In this document: positions 9,263-17,242 of the stretch, piece by piece
How the letters are laid out: each line of letters starts with the position of its first letter
Position numbering within the stretch: position 1 is the first letter of the stretch
From: a virus
Length of the DNA: 62,199 nucleotides
Virus record (IMG/VR): IMGVR_UViG_3300043449_001468
Span: 1 to 62,199 of that record
Reading direction: 5' to 3' (one strand)
Made by a program: the position numbers and the translations under genes
The notes under the pieces: model-generated
Seen by the model: the letters and a program-made list of their open reading frames with translations, nothing else
Database searches by the model: none
What the model was told of the DNA's origin: nothing

Positions 9263-9848
9263 GCACAGGACATTTCCATCCCTTGTGTGATTTTCTGAGC
9301 CCACGGGCGACAGACCACATATGGCCCACATTCAATCCATGAAGTTTGCAGAATCCATTCAAGTTTTTTATTTGTATGACATTCCCACTAGGAGTTACTA
9401 ACTCCCAATGTTTATCTTTTTTTCCCGATATTGACTTTCGAACTTTCTCGATATGTTCCTGGGTCTGGGCTCCTGTTTTTACTCCTTTATTCCAAGGAAT
9501 TCTTCGTTTGAACTTTGCGATGGTATCTGGGGAATGCCTGAATCCTATTTGACCTTCTCCTCCATACGACATATTATATCCCTTACCTGTAGAATAATGA
9601 CTCTGATATAATCGTATGAAATACCCCTCCATGATGTTCAATGTGAAATCTGGGTCGGATGATTCGTATTCTATCGACCACTCAAATTGATCAGCCCCAT
9701 ATTTCTTGATGGCCTGATGAAACACCACCCCTGTGGGTCGTCGTGAGGATTCCCATATATGCTGATATCTCCTATTTGGCCAAGCCGAATCGTATCCTAT
9801 GTAGATTTTCCCATTTACCTTATTCGTGGCTTTATAAATAACTGGCAT
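9234..9848 (-). CDS. GIY-YIG homing endonuclease, minus strand
   Basis: This 204-residue protein starts VIYKATNKVNGKIYIGYDS, a clear GIY-YIG nuclease core, with the conserved Arg in RRYQHI and the catalytic Glu in IMEGYFIR. The C-terminal half holds repeated NUMOD-like DNA-binding motifs (IPWNKGVKTG, TPSGNVIQIKNLNGFCK). It is the only minus-strand gene in the window, as expected for an invading mobile gene. AGGAGGA lies upstream of its ATG (9846-9848, complement), and a TATAAATA late promoter lies at 9908-9915 on the same strand. Its 3' end overlaps the methyltransferase stop. Confidence 0.92.
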   Translation of the reverse strand: MPVIYKATNKVNGKIYIGYDSAWPNRRYQHIWESSRRPTGVVFHQAIKKYGADQFEWSIEYESSDPDFTLNIMEGYFIRLYQSHYSTGKGYNMSYGGEGQIGFRHSPDTIAKFKRRIPWNKGVKTGAQTQEHIEKVRKSISGKKDKHWELVTPSGNVIQIKNLNGFCKLHGLNVGHMWSVARGLRKSHKGWKCPVLKEASSKLV

Positions 9849-9907
9849 GCTGGCGTCCTCCTGTGACGTTAGGGTGGGTGGGGTTGCTCAGACCCGCGAC
9901 TCACATC

Positions 9908-9915
9908 TATTTATA
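9908..9915 (-). promoter_or_regulatory. T4-type late promoter (TATAAATA), minus strand
   Basis: TATTTATA on the + strand reads TATAAATA on the minus strand, 60 bases upstream of the homing endonuclease start, with a matching Shine-Dalgarno sequence in between. This is the octamer recognised by gp55. The rest of the 9849-10009 gap shows no gene. Confidence 0.65.
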
Positions 9916-10009
9916 ATTTCCGATAACTCTAGGTTACGGAGTATCCGACCCTCATAGTCATGTGTATCAAATCAGATACATTCTTCATAATTATAATCCT
10001 CTAATCTTC

Positions 10010-10038
10010 TTGACCGTACCCACCGTGTATGTTAGACT
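10010..10038 (+). promoter_or_regulatory. Sigma-70 promoter with extended -10, start-adjacent
   Basis: TTGACC at 10010-10015 and TAGACT at 10033-10038 are 17 bases apart, and TGT precedes the -10 (extended TGn). The expected +1 is 10045, the A of the next gene's ATG, and there is no Shine-Dalgarno site. Confidence 0.65.
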
Positions 10039-10044
10039 ACATAC

Positions 10045-10308
10045 ATGAAAAATATCTCCATTCCAATCCCCATCGGATCAGTGGTATCACACAAGAGTCA
10101 ATATGGTATGCAGCAGCAGTCCGGCATCGTCTTAGATGATGCCGGCATTCGCTATGGTCGACACTATGTGTGGGTTGGATGGGTGATTCCTGGGACAGAA
10201 AAATCCTATCGGGCCGCATTCTGGGAGTCTGTATTGATCAAAACCTCTGAGCCACTGAAAATATTTATTGAAAGAACAGCAAAATCAATGACTTATGTAT
10301 CAAAATAA
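10045..10308 (+). CDS. Hypothetical 87-residue protein
   Basis: I do not recognise this small protein. It has a beta-rich look: a PIPIGSVVSHKS strand, a GIVLDDAGIRYGRHYVWVGWV segment and then charged residues, reminiscent of small SH3-like barrel proteins. Its promoter lies so close that transcription should start at the ATG, and no ribosome-binding site is visible. It lies between the homing endonuclease and the CobT-like gene and has its own promoter, so it is probably an early gene. Confidence 0.6.
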   Translation: MKNISIPIPIGSVVSHKSQYGMQQQSGIVLDDAGIRYGRHYVWVGWVIPGTEKSYRAAFWESVLIKTSEPLKIFIERTAKSMTYVSK

Positions 10309-10311
10309 TGC

Positions 10312-10340
10312 TTGACTTTTGCTGGATGAGTTGTTACCAT
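10312..10340 (+). promoter_or_regulatory. Sigma-70 promoter with extended -10 for the CobT-like gene
   Basis: TTGACT at 10312-10317 and TACCAT at 10335-10340 are separated by 17 bases, and TGT lies just before the -10. The leader to the ATG at 10387 is about 40 bases and contains TAGGAGA. Confidence 0.65.
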
Positions 10341-10386
10341 AACAACATGATGATTCATACCACATTGAGCACATAGGAGAATGTGA

Positions 10387-12645
10387 ATGTACACGGTAGA
10401 AACTAAGAGCATGTTGGCCAAACTCATGGCGTCTGAGAATATTCGAGTGGAACATAGAACTGCCAAGACGGCCTCGTTCAACACAGAGACTCGCACATTG
10501 ATCTGCCCAATCTGGAAAGATATGACTGGAGACATCTATGATCTTATGCTAGGGCATGAGATTTCCCATGCCCTGAACACTCCCCCCGAAGGATGGCATG
10601 ATTCTATTGTGTCTGCCGGTACGGGTGAGTCGGCAGCAAAGTCGGAACAGATGGCGTTCAAACACTTCTTGAATGTCGTGGAAGATGCCCGCATTGAAAA
10701 GCTCATTAAGCGTCAATATCCCGGCCTTCGACGCCCTATGATTATTGGATACAAGGAATTCCTGGCTCGCGATTTTTTTGGACTTTCGGCCATTTCAGAC
10801 TTCAACTCGCTCTATCTCATCGATAAGTTGAACCTGGCCGCTAAGTGCGGCACGTTGGTGAACATTCGATTCACTTCACAAGAACAACCGTACTACGATG
10901 CCCTGATGTCCACGGAAACATGGGAAGAGGTAGTCGCTCTCGCAAAGCGACTCTATGACTACAGTAAAACTGAGCAACAACAAGGCGAGAAGAAAAAGCA
11001 ACAATTGGCGGATCAACTTGTCGAGGACTTGGAAGAGGGCGAGCAAGAAGAGGACTTGGAAGAGGGCGAGCAAGAAGAGGACTTGGAAGAGGGCGAGCAA
11101 GAAGAGGACTTGGAAGAGGACGAGCAAGAAGACCCCTATCACCCCGAAGGTGAGGGAGACCTCGATATGGAGACTGGGGGTGCTAATGAGGGTGGAGAAG
11201 GGGAGGGGGACTTTATCCCCAAGGCAAAAACCGATGAGGCATTCCGAAACTCGGAGCATAAGCTTGTGGAACAGGCCGACCTTGTGACCCGTTACCTCAA
11301 TATTCCTACTCCTTCTCTTGAGCATATCGTAGTGCCCGCCGAGGTCGTCAATGCGACACTGACTCAGGCGTTCAGTTCGCACACCTCTGTTGGGAACGCT
11401 CTCTTGATGGAGTTTAAGAAGAAGAACGAGGATTATATTGCTCTGTTGGCCAAGGAATTTGAGATGAAAAAGGCCGCGGATTCCTATGCAAAATCTAAGA
11501 TTTCTGACTCTGGCGATATCGATATCAACAAACTAGCCAATTACCGACTAGAGGATAACATCTTCCGCAAGACGATCTTGGCACATAAAGGGAAATCTCA
11601 TGGACTAGTATTGTTACTCGACAAATCCTCATCTATGACCTCGCATATCAAAGGGAGCATCGAACAAATATTGGTGTTAGCGATGTTTTGTCGCAAAGTC
11701 AACATTCCGTTTGTGGCCTATGGGTTTACTTCTATATATCATAGTTACAATGTGGTCCAGGATTCTACGCAGCAATGGAGCAGAAATCCCGATGACCTCT
11801 CCATGAATGGGTGTCGCATGCGGGAGATCATCAATTCGAGAATGTCGGCCGATAAATTCAATCGGGCTCTTGCGAATCAATTGATACTCGCTGCCCATTA
11901 CGTTGGCGACCCACGAATATCCGCCTACTGGGGATCTATTCCAGAGGAGGAAAAATTACACTCCACACCACTACATCAGGCCTTGGTGGCGAGTCGAGAT
12001 CTTATTCGGCAATTCAAACGAACACATCGATTGAACATTGTCAATATGGTGATTGTGCATGATGGAGAGGCAGATTCAACATCTAAAGCAATTTCAAGCC
12101 ATGACACACGCTTCAATGTGCCCCCTATGACCTACATGTTCAATGAACGCTATGAGAGGGTAACGCTATTGGACACAAAAGAAAATCTGTCGATACCCGT
12201 GCCTCAGGAGTCCCGTGGGCTCACCATTGCCCTCATGAAGTGGGTGCAGTTGACTACTGGATGTGGGATCTTTGGGTTCTACATTACCGGAACTTCGGGG
12301 CGTAACGCGAATCGATGCATTATAGATCTTTACCAGAATAAGCATGGAGTCGCCTTGGGGAGTTCAAGTCGAATAAATGATAATAATGCTGATCGTATGC
12401 TCCTGATCGACAGTCTGAAGAAGAAATTGATCGAGGAGAAATTTCTGGAGTCATTCACCAGCGGATACACTCGGTTTTATTTCATTCCAGGAGCCAGAGA
12501 TTTGGAGATTCCCTCCTCAGGGATTCAGGACACGGGGGTCAAGTGGACTCCATCACGTTTGTTGACAGCATACAAAAAAGCTGGGCGCAAAAAGCACATT
12601 AGCCGTGTATTAGTAACACGATTCATTGACTTAATTGCAGTGTAG
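10387..12645 (+). CDS. CobT-like / metallopeptidase-VWA protein
   Basis: This 752-residue protein has three parts. Near residue 55 is LGHEISHAL, an HExxH zincin-like motif. Residues about 200-280 are extremely acidic and contain four copies of a nine-residue DLEEGEQEE unit. The last third is a von Willebrand A domain with the MIDAS motif DKSSS (LLLDKSSSMTS) and a later HDGEAD. An acidic linker followed by VWA is the plan of CobT, the cobaltochelatase partner of the AAA+ protein CobS, and an AAA+ gene follows. The HExxH motif fits the 'putative metallopeptidase plus VWA-like' (DUF2201) proteins better, so either name may apply. Such pairs act as ATP-driven chelatase or remodelling complexes. 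Confidence 0.7.
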   Translation: MYTVETKSMLAKLMASENIRVEHRTAKTASFNTETRTLICPIWKDMTGDIYDLMLGHEISHALNTPPEGWHDSIVSAGTGESAAKSEQMAFKHFLNVVEDARIEKLIKRQYPGLRRPMIIGYKEFLARDFFGLSAISDFNSLYLIDKLNLAAKCGTLVNIRFTSQEQPYYDALMSTETWEEVVALAKRLYDYSKTEQQQGEKKKQQLADQLVEDLEEGEQEEDLEEGEQEEDLEEGEQEEDLEEDEQEDPYHPEGEGDLDMETGGANEGGEGEGDFIPKAKTDEAFRNSEHKLVEQADLVTRYLNIPTPSLEHIVVPAEVVNATLTQAFSSHTSVGNALLMEFKKKNEDYIALLAKEFEMKKAADSYAKSKISDSGDIDINKLANYRLEDNIFRKTILAHKGKSHGLVLLLDKSSSMTSHIKGSIEQILVLAMFCRKVNIPFVAYGFTSIYHSYNVVQDSTQQWSRNPDDLSMNGCRMREIINSRMSADKFNRALANQLILAAHYVGDPRISAYWGSIPEEEKLHSTPLHQALVASRDLIRQFKRTHRLNIVNMVIVHDGEADSTSKAISSHDTRFNVPPMTYMFNERYERVTLLDTKENLSIPVPQESRGLTIALMKWVQLTTGCGIFGFYITGTSGRNANRCIIDLYQNKHGVALGSSSRINDNNADRMLLIDSLKKKLIEEKFLESFTSGYTRFYFIPGARDLEIPSSGIQDTGVKWTPSRLLTAYKKAGRKKHISRVLVTRFIDLIAV
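11023..11130 (+). repeat. Four tandem 27-bp units in the acidic linker
   Basis: A 27-base unit coding DLEEGEQEE is repeated four times; the first three copies are identical and the last has one change (GGC to GAC, Gly to Asp). Near-perfect DNA identity suggests recent expansion by slippage or unequal recombination. The frame is kept in all copies, so the linker length can change without breaking the protein. Confidence 0.95.
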
Positions 12646-12698
12646 TCAGAATGTACAATTTTGTACACATTAAAATTCACTAATCTTGTGGATTTATG

Positions 12699-12727
12699 TT
12701 GACATTGAAAATGTGCTATGTTATGAT
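12699..12727 (+). promoter_or_regulatory. Strong sigma-70 promoter for the CobS-like gene
   Basis: Consensus TTGACA at 12699-12704 and TATGAT at 12722-12727 have a 17-base spacer and a TGT extension before the -10. The leader to the ATG at 12769 is about 35 bases and carries AAAGGAGA. Confidence 0.85.
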
Positions 12728-12768
12728 TACACCATGATGTGCAACACAGTACAAAGGAGAATTATAGT

Positions 12769-13989
12769 ATGAGTGCAAAGTCCACGAACAGAAAGACATT
12801 CCTATCAGCCGTGGTTGCAACGGGCAAGACCCAAGTAACCACGGCAGACCTCAAAAGGATCTGTGACTCCCTGGACATGAAGGTTCCCCAGTGGTTCACC
12901 AAAGACAGAAAGAATCGTGCTGGTAGGGGGGTATACGTTGTTCCTGGCGCCTCTGCCATCCCAACCAAGGTAGTTGCCCAATCGGATGAGACGGCCACGA
13001 CCGAGTTGACGGCTCGTAGTATTAATCATGGAGGCAGAACGACACCTAGGATCACCTCCTTGATCACAGACATTGAGGACCAGGGTATTGTTCCGGCGAA
13101 ATACAAGAACTATGTGCCATTCGGGAATTTTGAGGATCTCAAATCCATTATCATGTCTCGGCAGTTCTATCCTGTGTTTATCACAGGGCCCTCTGGTAAC
13201 GGAAAAAGTATGTCCGTTGAACAGATCTGTGCCATGCTGGGGCGAGAGTATGTCTGTGTCAGTATGACCCCGGAAACCGACGAAGGAGATCTTCTCGGCA
13301 ACTATATGCTACTGGATAATCAGATGATCTGGCGAGACGGGGCGGTCACTGTCGCAGCACGTAGGGGGGCAGTGCTCTGTATCGATGAAATTGACTATGG
13401 TGCCCAAAATCTTTCGTGCCTTCAGCGGGTCCTTGAGGGGAAACCCTTTCTACTCAAGAAAAAGGGGGAGATCGTCACTCCGGCACCTGGGTTCCAGATC
13501 ATCGCAACGGCCAACACCAAAGGTAAAGGTTCTGAGGATGGTCGCTATATGTTCACCAACGTCCTCAATGAAGCGTTTCTTGAGCGGTTCCCCATTACCT
13601 TTGAACAAGAGTGGGCACCTGCCGCAACGGAGAAACGTATTATCAAGAAGGAATTGGAATCGGCCGGAAGATCGGATGATGAGTTTGCCACACATCTTGT
13701 CACATGGGCCACCGTGGTGCGAAAAGCCTACGAAGAAGAGGGTATCTCAAGCGAAGTCATCTCCACTCGTAGATTGGTACATATTGCCCGGGCATATCCG
13801 ATTTTCAATGGGGACCGCATGAAAGCGATCACCTACTGTCTCAATCGTTTCGACGAAGATACCAAGAAGGCATTCATCGACCTGTATACCAAGGTGGACA
13901 GTTCTATTGTGGCACCGAACACCATGGAGGCTGCTGCCGGTACTAGCATCGAGAATGAGACTCCCGAACCTAGTGGTGCCTGCATCTAG
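12769..13989 (+). CDS. CobS/MoxR-like AAA+ ATPase
   Basis: This 406-residue AAA+ ATPase has Walker A GPSGNGKS at about residue 143, TDEGDLLGNY as in MoxR/CobS proteins, Walker B VLCIDEID, sensor I IIATANT and an arginine-finger region FLERFP. T4-like cyanophages carry a gene usually named cobS with this architecture. CobS works with CobT as the ATPase of aerobic cobaltochelatase, which inserts cobalt into the corrin ring of vitamin B12; MoxR proteins of the same clan instead remodel protein complexes. The N-terminal 100 residues look like a separate DNA- or partner-binding domain. ATG 12769 is preferred to a GTG at 12739 because AAAGGAGA precedes it. A class II, B12-dependent reductase is encoded at 56548, which makes the chelatase idea attractive. 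Confidence 0.8.
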   Translation: MSAKSTNRKTFLSAVVATGKTQVTTADLKRICDSLDMKVPQWFTKDRKNRAGRGVYVVPGASAIPTKVVAQSDETATTELTARSINHGGRTTPRITSLITDIEDQGIVPAKYKNYVPFGNFEDLKSIIMSRQFYPVFITGPSGNGKSMSVEQICAMLGREYVCVSMTPETDEGDLLGNYMLLDNQMIWRDGAVTVAARRGAVLCIDEIDYGAQNLSCLQRVLEGKPFLLKKKGEIVTPAPGFQIIATANTKGKGSEDGRYMFTNVLNEAFLERFPITFEQEWAPAATEKRIIKKELESAGRSDDEFATHLVTWATVVRKAYEEEGISSEVISTRRLVHIARAYPIFNGDRMKAITYCLNRFDEDTKKAFIDLYTKVDSSIVAPNTMEAAAGTSIENETPEPSGACI

Positions 13990-14026
13990 GAATGTGGTAT
14001 GATAAAGACCGTCATCAAAATAACGC

Positions 14027-14055
14027 TTGACATGTACCTGGGAGTATGTTAATAT
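14027..14055 (+). promoter_or_regulatory. Sigma-70 promoter for the winged-helix gene
   Basis: TTGACA at 14027-14032 is followed after 17 bases by TAATAT (14050-14055) with a TGT extension; a perfect TATAAT overlaps at 14053-14058. The leader to the ATG at 14144 is about 85 bases and contains no other gene. Confidence 0.75.
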
Positions 14056-14143
14056 AATCGTGTTAATATGATTGTGCTATACGGCACGTTTGGAGGATGG
14101 TTGCGCTCCTAATTCTGCAACCGATCATTAGTGAGGTGTTTCG

Positions 14144-14428
14144 ATGAGTACAGTATCTAAGGTGTCGGCGAAGTCAAGGATTCTTGCGTTTTTGTCGAAG
14201 ACTTCAGGGTATAATACCTTGAGTGTGGCGCAGGCGCGGGCTCGATTTGGTATCACCAACGTGACCTCGGCTATTGCGAAGCTTCGCGCAGAGGGGTATG
14301 CGATTTATACCAACGTCAAGCGGCGAGGGGATGGCTCTAAGGTCGCCGTCTATCGCTTGGGTCGTCCGTCCACGTCCTTCGCCGAGACATGTCGCAAGAT
14401 GGGGGTTCAACCGAAGGGCGCGAACTGA
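14144..14428 (+). CDS. Winged helix-turn-helix protein
   Basis: This 94-residue basic protein has a helix-turn-helix pattern: LSVAQARARFGITNVTSAIAKLRAEGYAI, then a beta wing with VKRRGDGSKVAVYRLG. Small proteins of this type are common in T4-like and other phages and are probably DNA-binding, but the target is unknown. It is monocistronic, with a consensus promoter and a long leader before it and a strong hairpin after it, which suggests high and independent expression. Codon use leans to G and T at third positions more than in its neighbours, so it may be highly expressed or recently acquired. Confidence 0.7.
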   Translation: MSTVSKVSAKSRILAFLSKTSGYNTLSVAQARARFGITNVTSAIAKLRAEGYAIYTNVKRRGDGSKVAVYRLGRPSTSFAETCRKMGVQPKGAN

Positions 14429-14456
14429 CCTAGTTCGTTTTCAGCCTTTCCACACT

Positions 14457-14483
14457 GGGAGGCCTCTGCAATGGAGGCCTCCC
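14457..14483 (+). terminator. Terminator-like hairpin
   Basis: A perfect 10-bp stem, GGGAGGCCTC paired with GAGGCCTCCC, encloses a 7-base loop. The following ACTTCTCGTTT is only moderately T-rich, so the site is probably a terminator but could be a processing or stabilising hairpin. It ends the winged-helix transcription unit and lies 22 bases before the next ATG. Confidence 0.7.
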
Positions 14484-14505
14484 ACTTCTCGTTTCAGGAG
14501 AACAC

Positions 14506-14931
14506 ATGTTAAACACGATGTGCAGGTTCCCCAATGCAGACGATCTAGTAGTGCAAAGGGCAATGGAAGTACTTGTTGAACGTCACAAATTTTATTGTCA
14601 GTTAGACTTTCCTCTTGATCATGGTATTGCCGAAAATGCCACATTCGAATACATGATGGATCATGCCGCCAATTCCTTTCGGATTCTCATGCGGAATTAT
14701 ATGTTCAAAGGCTACAAGGAAGTTGAAACCTTCCATCATGTACCTCGAACTTGGTGGGACCATTTCAAAGAAGAGTATTTCCCGGCTTGGGCACTCAGGA
14801 AATGGCCCGTAAAGTATGCCAAACTCTGTCGGACGACCACCACTCTCTGCCCTCATGGAGTCGACCAGTGGCCTCATAGCAACCACATTCGGTTTCTCTA
14901 TTATGGAAGTGAAAAGGACGCCGCATGCTAA
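14506..14931 (+). CDS. Hypothetical 141-residue protein
   Basis: I do not recognise this protein. It is rich in aromatic residues and His, with a predicted helical middle (FEYMMDHAANSFRILMRNYMF) and a C-terminal part containing CPHGVDQWPHSNH, which could bind a metal. AGGAG precedes the ATG. Its end overlaps the dCMP deaminase start by seven bases, so the two are probably co-translated and it may act in nucleotide metabolism or simply be early accessory cargo. Confidence 0.65.
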   Translation: MLNTMCRFPNADDLVVQRAMEVLVERHKFYCQLDFPLDHGIAENATFEYMMDHAANSFRILMRNYMFKGYKEVETFHHVPRTWWDHFKEEYFPAWALRKWPVKYAKLCRTTTTLCPHGVDQWPHSNHIRFLYYGSEKDAAC

Positions 14932-15398
14932 GTAGAGGTGACGCAAACAATCGGCCTGTGGGGTATTGGGATCGTTGGTTCATCGGTCTCGCCAAATACA
15001 TTGCCACAGCGTCAAAGGATCCTTCTACTAAAGTTGGAGCCGTCATTACAGATCGTCAAAATAGAGTTATCTCTACAGGATACAACGGGTTCCCTCGTGG
15101 CGTCAAAGACTCCCCAGACCGACTCAATGATCGTGATACCAAATATTCTATGGTCGTTCATGGTGAGATCAACGCTCTTTTGTTTGCTACACAGCCTCTA
15201 GACGGCACCACACTTTATATCTGGCCATTTCTTTCATGTTCTCGGTGCACGTCTATGATCATCAACGCCGGAATTAAGCGAGTGGTTGCGCCTCTGAGCA
15301 CCAACCCTCGTTGGGCAGATTCTATTGCGCTCAGTGTTCGACTCTATCATGAGGCGGGTGTGTCTGCGGTACTGTTGGAATTACCCACAGAAAAATAG
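14925..15398 (+). CDS. dCMP / cytidine deaminase family protein
   Basis: This 157-residue zinc deaminase has HGEIN (variant of HAE, with zinc His and proton-shuttling Glu) and SCSRC (variant of PCxxC), spaced as in dCMP deaminases. STKVGAVITD and GYNGFPRGV near the N-terminus are also typical. The enzyme converts dCMP to dUMP, the substrate of thymidylate synthase, so it feeds ThyX encoded at 55843. The Ala-to-Gly and Pro-to-Ser changes in the two motifs are at non-liganding positions. Confidence 0.9.
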   Translation: MLSRGDANNRPVGYWDRWFIGLAKYIATASKDPSTKVGAVITDRQNRVISTGYNGFPRGVKDSPDRLNDRDTKYSMVVHGEINALLFATQPLDGTTLYIWPFLSCSRCTSMIINAGIKRVVAPLSTNPRWADSIALSVRLYHEAGVSAVLLELPTEK

Positions 15399-15454
15399 GA
15401 CAACTACATAGTATTATATGGAGAGTGTGGATATTATACTCATGGAGGTTTTGA

Positions 15455-16249
15455 ATGGAGATTAAAATTGATATTGAGAAGTTGAGGAAGAATAGGGTCT
15501 TTGTCAGCACGCCAATGTATGGTGGACAGTGTACCGGAATGTACATGAAAAGTTCCTTGGATCTACAGACCACATTCCAACAATACGGAATTACGTCTCG
15601 GTTCTCTTTCATATTCAATGAGTCACTGATCACCAGGGCCAGAAATTATTTGGTGGACGAATTCTTGCGTACCGACTTCACCCATCTCCTTTTCCTGGAT
15701 GCCGATATTCACTACAATCCGCAAGACATTATTGCCATGTTGGCACTCGACAAGGACGTGATTGGGGCCCCCTATCCTAAAAAATCTCTTAATTGGAATA
15801 ATATCGCAGCGGCCGCGAGGAGTCATCCTACCCTAGATCCCAAGGAGCTTGAAAATGTCGTAGGTGACTATGTGTTCAATGTGGTCAAGGGTACCGAAAA
15901 GTTCCAGGTCTCAGAGCCCCTGGAAGTCATGGAGATTGGAACTGGGTATATGTTGGTGAAGCGTGAGGTGTTTGCCAAATTTGCAGAGGCCTACCCCCAG
16001 TTAAAATACCGACCCGATCATGTTGGTCAGAAAAACTTCGATGGATCACGCTACATCCATGCGTATTTTGATTGCTACATTGATCCTAAGTCGGAACGAT
16101 ATCTCAGCGAGGACTATGCCTTCTGTCAACGATATCGAGAAATTGGCGGTCACGTCTGGCTCTGTCCATGGGTACAAACGGCGCACATTGGCACCTATAG
16201 TTTCATCGGTAATATGGCTCGCATAGCAGATTTGACGGGTAAACTCTAG
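15455..16249 (+). CDS. GT-A fold glycosyltransferase-like protein
   Basis: This 264-residue protein opens with VFVSTPMYGG and has FLDADIHY at about residue 80, a DxD metal-binding motif of GT-A glycosyltransferases, followed by VIGAPYPKK. It lies among nucleotide metabolism genes, far from the main glycan cassette, as do single glycosyltransferases in many T4-like cyanophages. The acceptor is unknown; modified phage DNA, virion proteins or host surface are all possible. ATGGAGG lies just upstream of the ATG. Confidence 0.75.
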   Translation: MEIKIDIEKLRKNRVFVSTPMYGGQCTGMYMKSSLDLQTTFQQYGITSRFSFIFNESLITRARNYLVDEFLRTDFTHLLFLDADIHYNPQDIIAMLALDKDVIGAPYPKKSLNWNNIAAAARSHPTLDPKELENVVGDYVFNVVKGTEKFQVSEPLEVMEIGTGYMLVKREVFAKFAEAYPQLKYRPDHVGQKNFDGSRYIHAYFDCYIDPKSERYLSEDYAFCQRYREIGGHVWLCPWVQTAHIGTYSFIGNMARIADLTGKL

Positions 16250-16253
16250 GAGC

Positions 16254-16610
16254 ATGATGTCGAGTAAAAAACCTTCAGGTAACAGTAAACAGATTGAATC
16301 CTATGAACGGTGGTGGGGGAATACTAAAAATGTGCCTAAGCGCACCATCAAAGATACAGAAAAATGGTGGAGGAATGTGGGGAACGTCCTACATTCTGAA
16401 TTATATTCCACCGAACCTCCTACATGGGAAACGGTTACACTTACCCCCCATCAATTGCTATATTTACTCAACACGCACCGAGATGTGATTCGTAATATGG
16501 ACGAGCTTCAGCTTAAACATGAGGCCAATATAGAGCGAATGCAGGGGATCATGGCCGCATTCGATCACTGGTGTGCCAACAGCGACGAGCATACCTCTAA
16601 TAGAGCATAG
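16254..16610 (+). CDS. Hypothetical 118-residue protein
   Basis: I do not recognise this protein. It holds a repeated motif, ERWWGNTKNV and then EKWWRNVGNV, 20 residues apart, followed by a helical stretch LTPHQLLYLLNTHRDVIRNMDELQL. The internal repeat suggests two similar helices. It sits four bases after the glycosyltransferase gene and eight bases before the dNMP kinase gene, within one operon. Start could be either of two adjacent ATG codons. Confidence 0.6.
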   Translation: MMSSKKPSGNSKQIESYERWWGNTKNVPKRTIKDTEKWWRNVGNVLHSELYSTEPPTWETVTLTPHQLLYLLNTHRDVIRNMDELQLKHEANIERMQGIMAAFDHWCANSDEHTSNRA

Positions 16611-16618
16611 GTGACTAT

Positions 16619-17242
16619 ATGATGATAGGATTAATAGGGCTGATTGGTTCTGGTAAAGGAACTGTGGGGGATATACTCAGGGATGAGCACGGATACCTAC
16701 AAGATTCCTTTGCGCGGCCACTCAAAGATGCCGTATCTGTCATTTTTGGTTGGGATCGACAGATGTTAGAGGGGGTTACCAAAGACTCACGCGAATGGAG
16801 AGAAGTCGCCGATCCATTCTGGTCGAACAAATTTGGTTATGCGTTCACTCCAAGACTCGCCCTTCAGCTCATGGGCACAGAAGCGGGTCGTGATGTCTTT
16901 CACGAGAGCATTTGGGTGACCTCATTGCTCCATCGACACCAAGGGAATGAGGATGTTGTGGTTACTGATGTGAGATTTAGGAACGAGATCGCCGCCATAC
17001 GAGATATGGGTGGCATGATCGTGAGGGTTCGACGAGGGCCCGATCCTGCATGGTTTCCTACAGCACAGTCTGCCATAGCAGGAGATCCTGAGTCTCTTCG
17101 TATCATGGCCGGCATGTCCATACACACCTCAGAATGGGACTGGGTAGGATCTACAATCGATCATACCATCTATAACGACGGCACATTGGCCGATTTGCGT
17201 CGAAATGTTCAGAGTCTAGCAGAGATGGTACGGCGCCCTTGA
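16619..17242 (+). CDS. 1: Deoxynucleoside monophosphate kinase (gp1-like)
   Basis: This 207-residue P-loop kinase has Walker A GLIGSGKGT at residues 5-13 and VVVTDVRFRNEI, a pattern typical of the T4 gp1 family of dNMP kinases. It phosphorylates dNMPs (in T4, dTMP, dGMP and 5-hydroxymethyl-dCMP) to diphosphates for the replication precursor pool. The motif LALQLMGTEAGR is also characteristic. It precedes the sliding clamp gene, whose promoter overlaps the kinase stop codon. Confidence 0.85.
   Translation: MMIGLIGLIGSGKGTVGDILRDEHGYLQDSFARPLKDAVSVIFGWDRQMLEGVTKDSREWREVADPFWSNKFGYAFTPRLALQLMGTEAGRDVFHESIWVTSLLHRHQGNEDVVVTDVRFRNEIAAIRDMGGMIVRVRRGPDPAWFPTAQSAIAGDPESLRIMAGMSIHTSEWDWVGSTIDHTIYNDGTLADLRRNVQSLAEMVRRP

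Noticed and set aside
9833-9840. TATAAATA on the + strand
   Set aside because: It lies inside the minus-strand endonuclease gene and codes there for YK; no rightward gene follows at a suitable distance.
10876-11382. Long minus-strand frame opposite the CobT-like gene
   Set aside because: It is the reverse of the repetitive acidic-linker DNA; low complexity, no ribosome-binding site, inside a clear gene.
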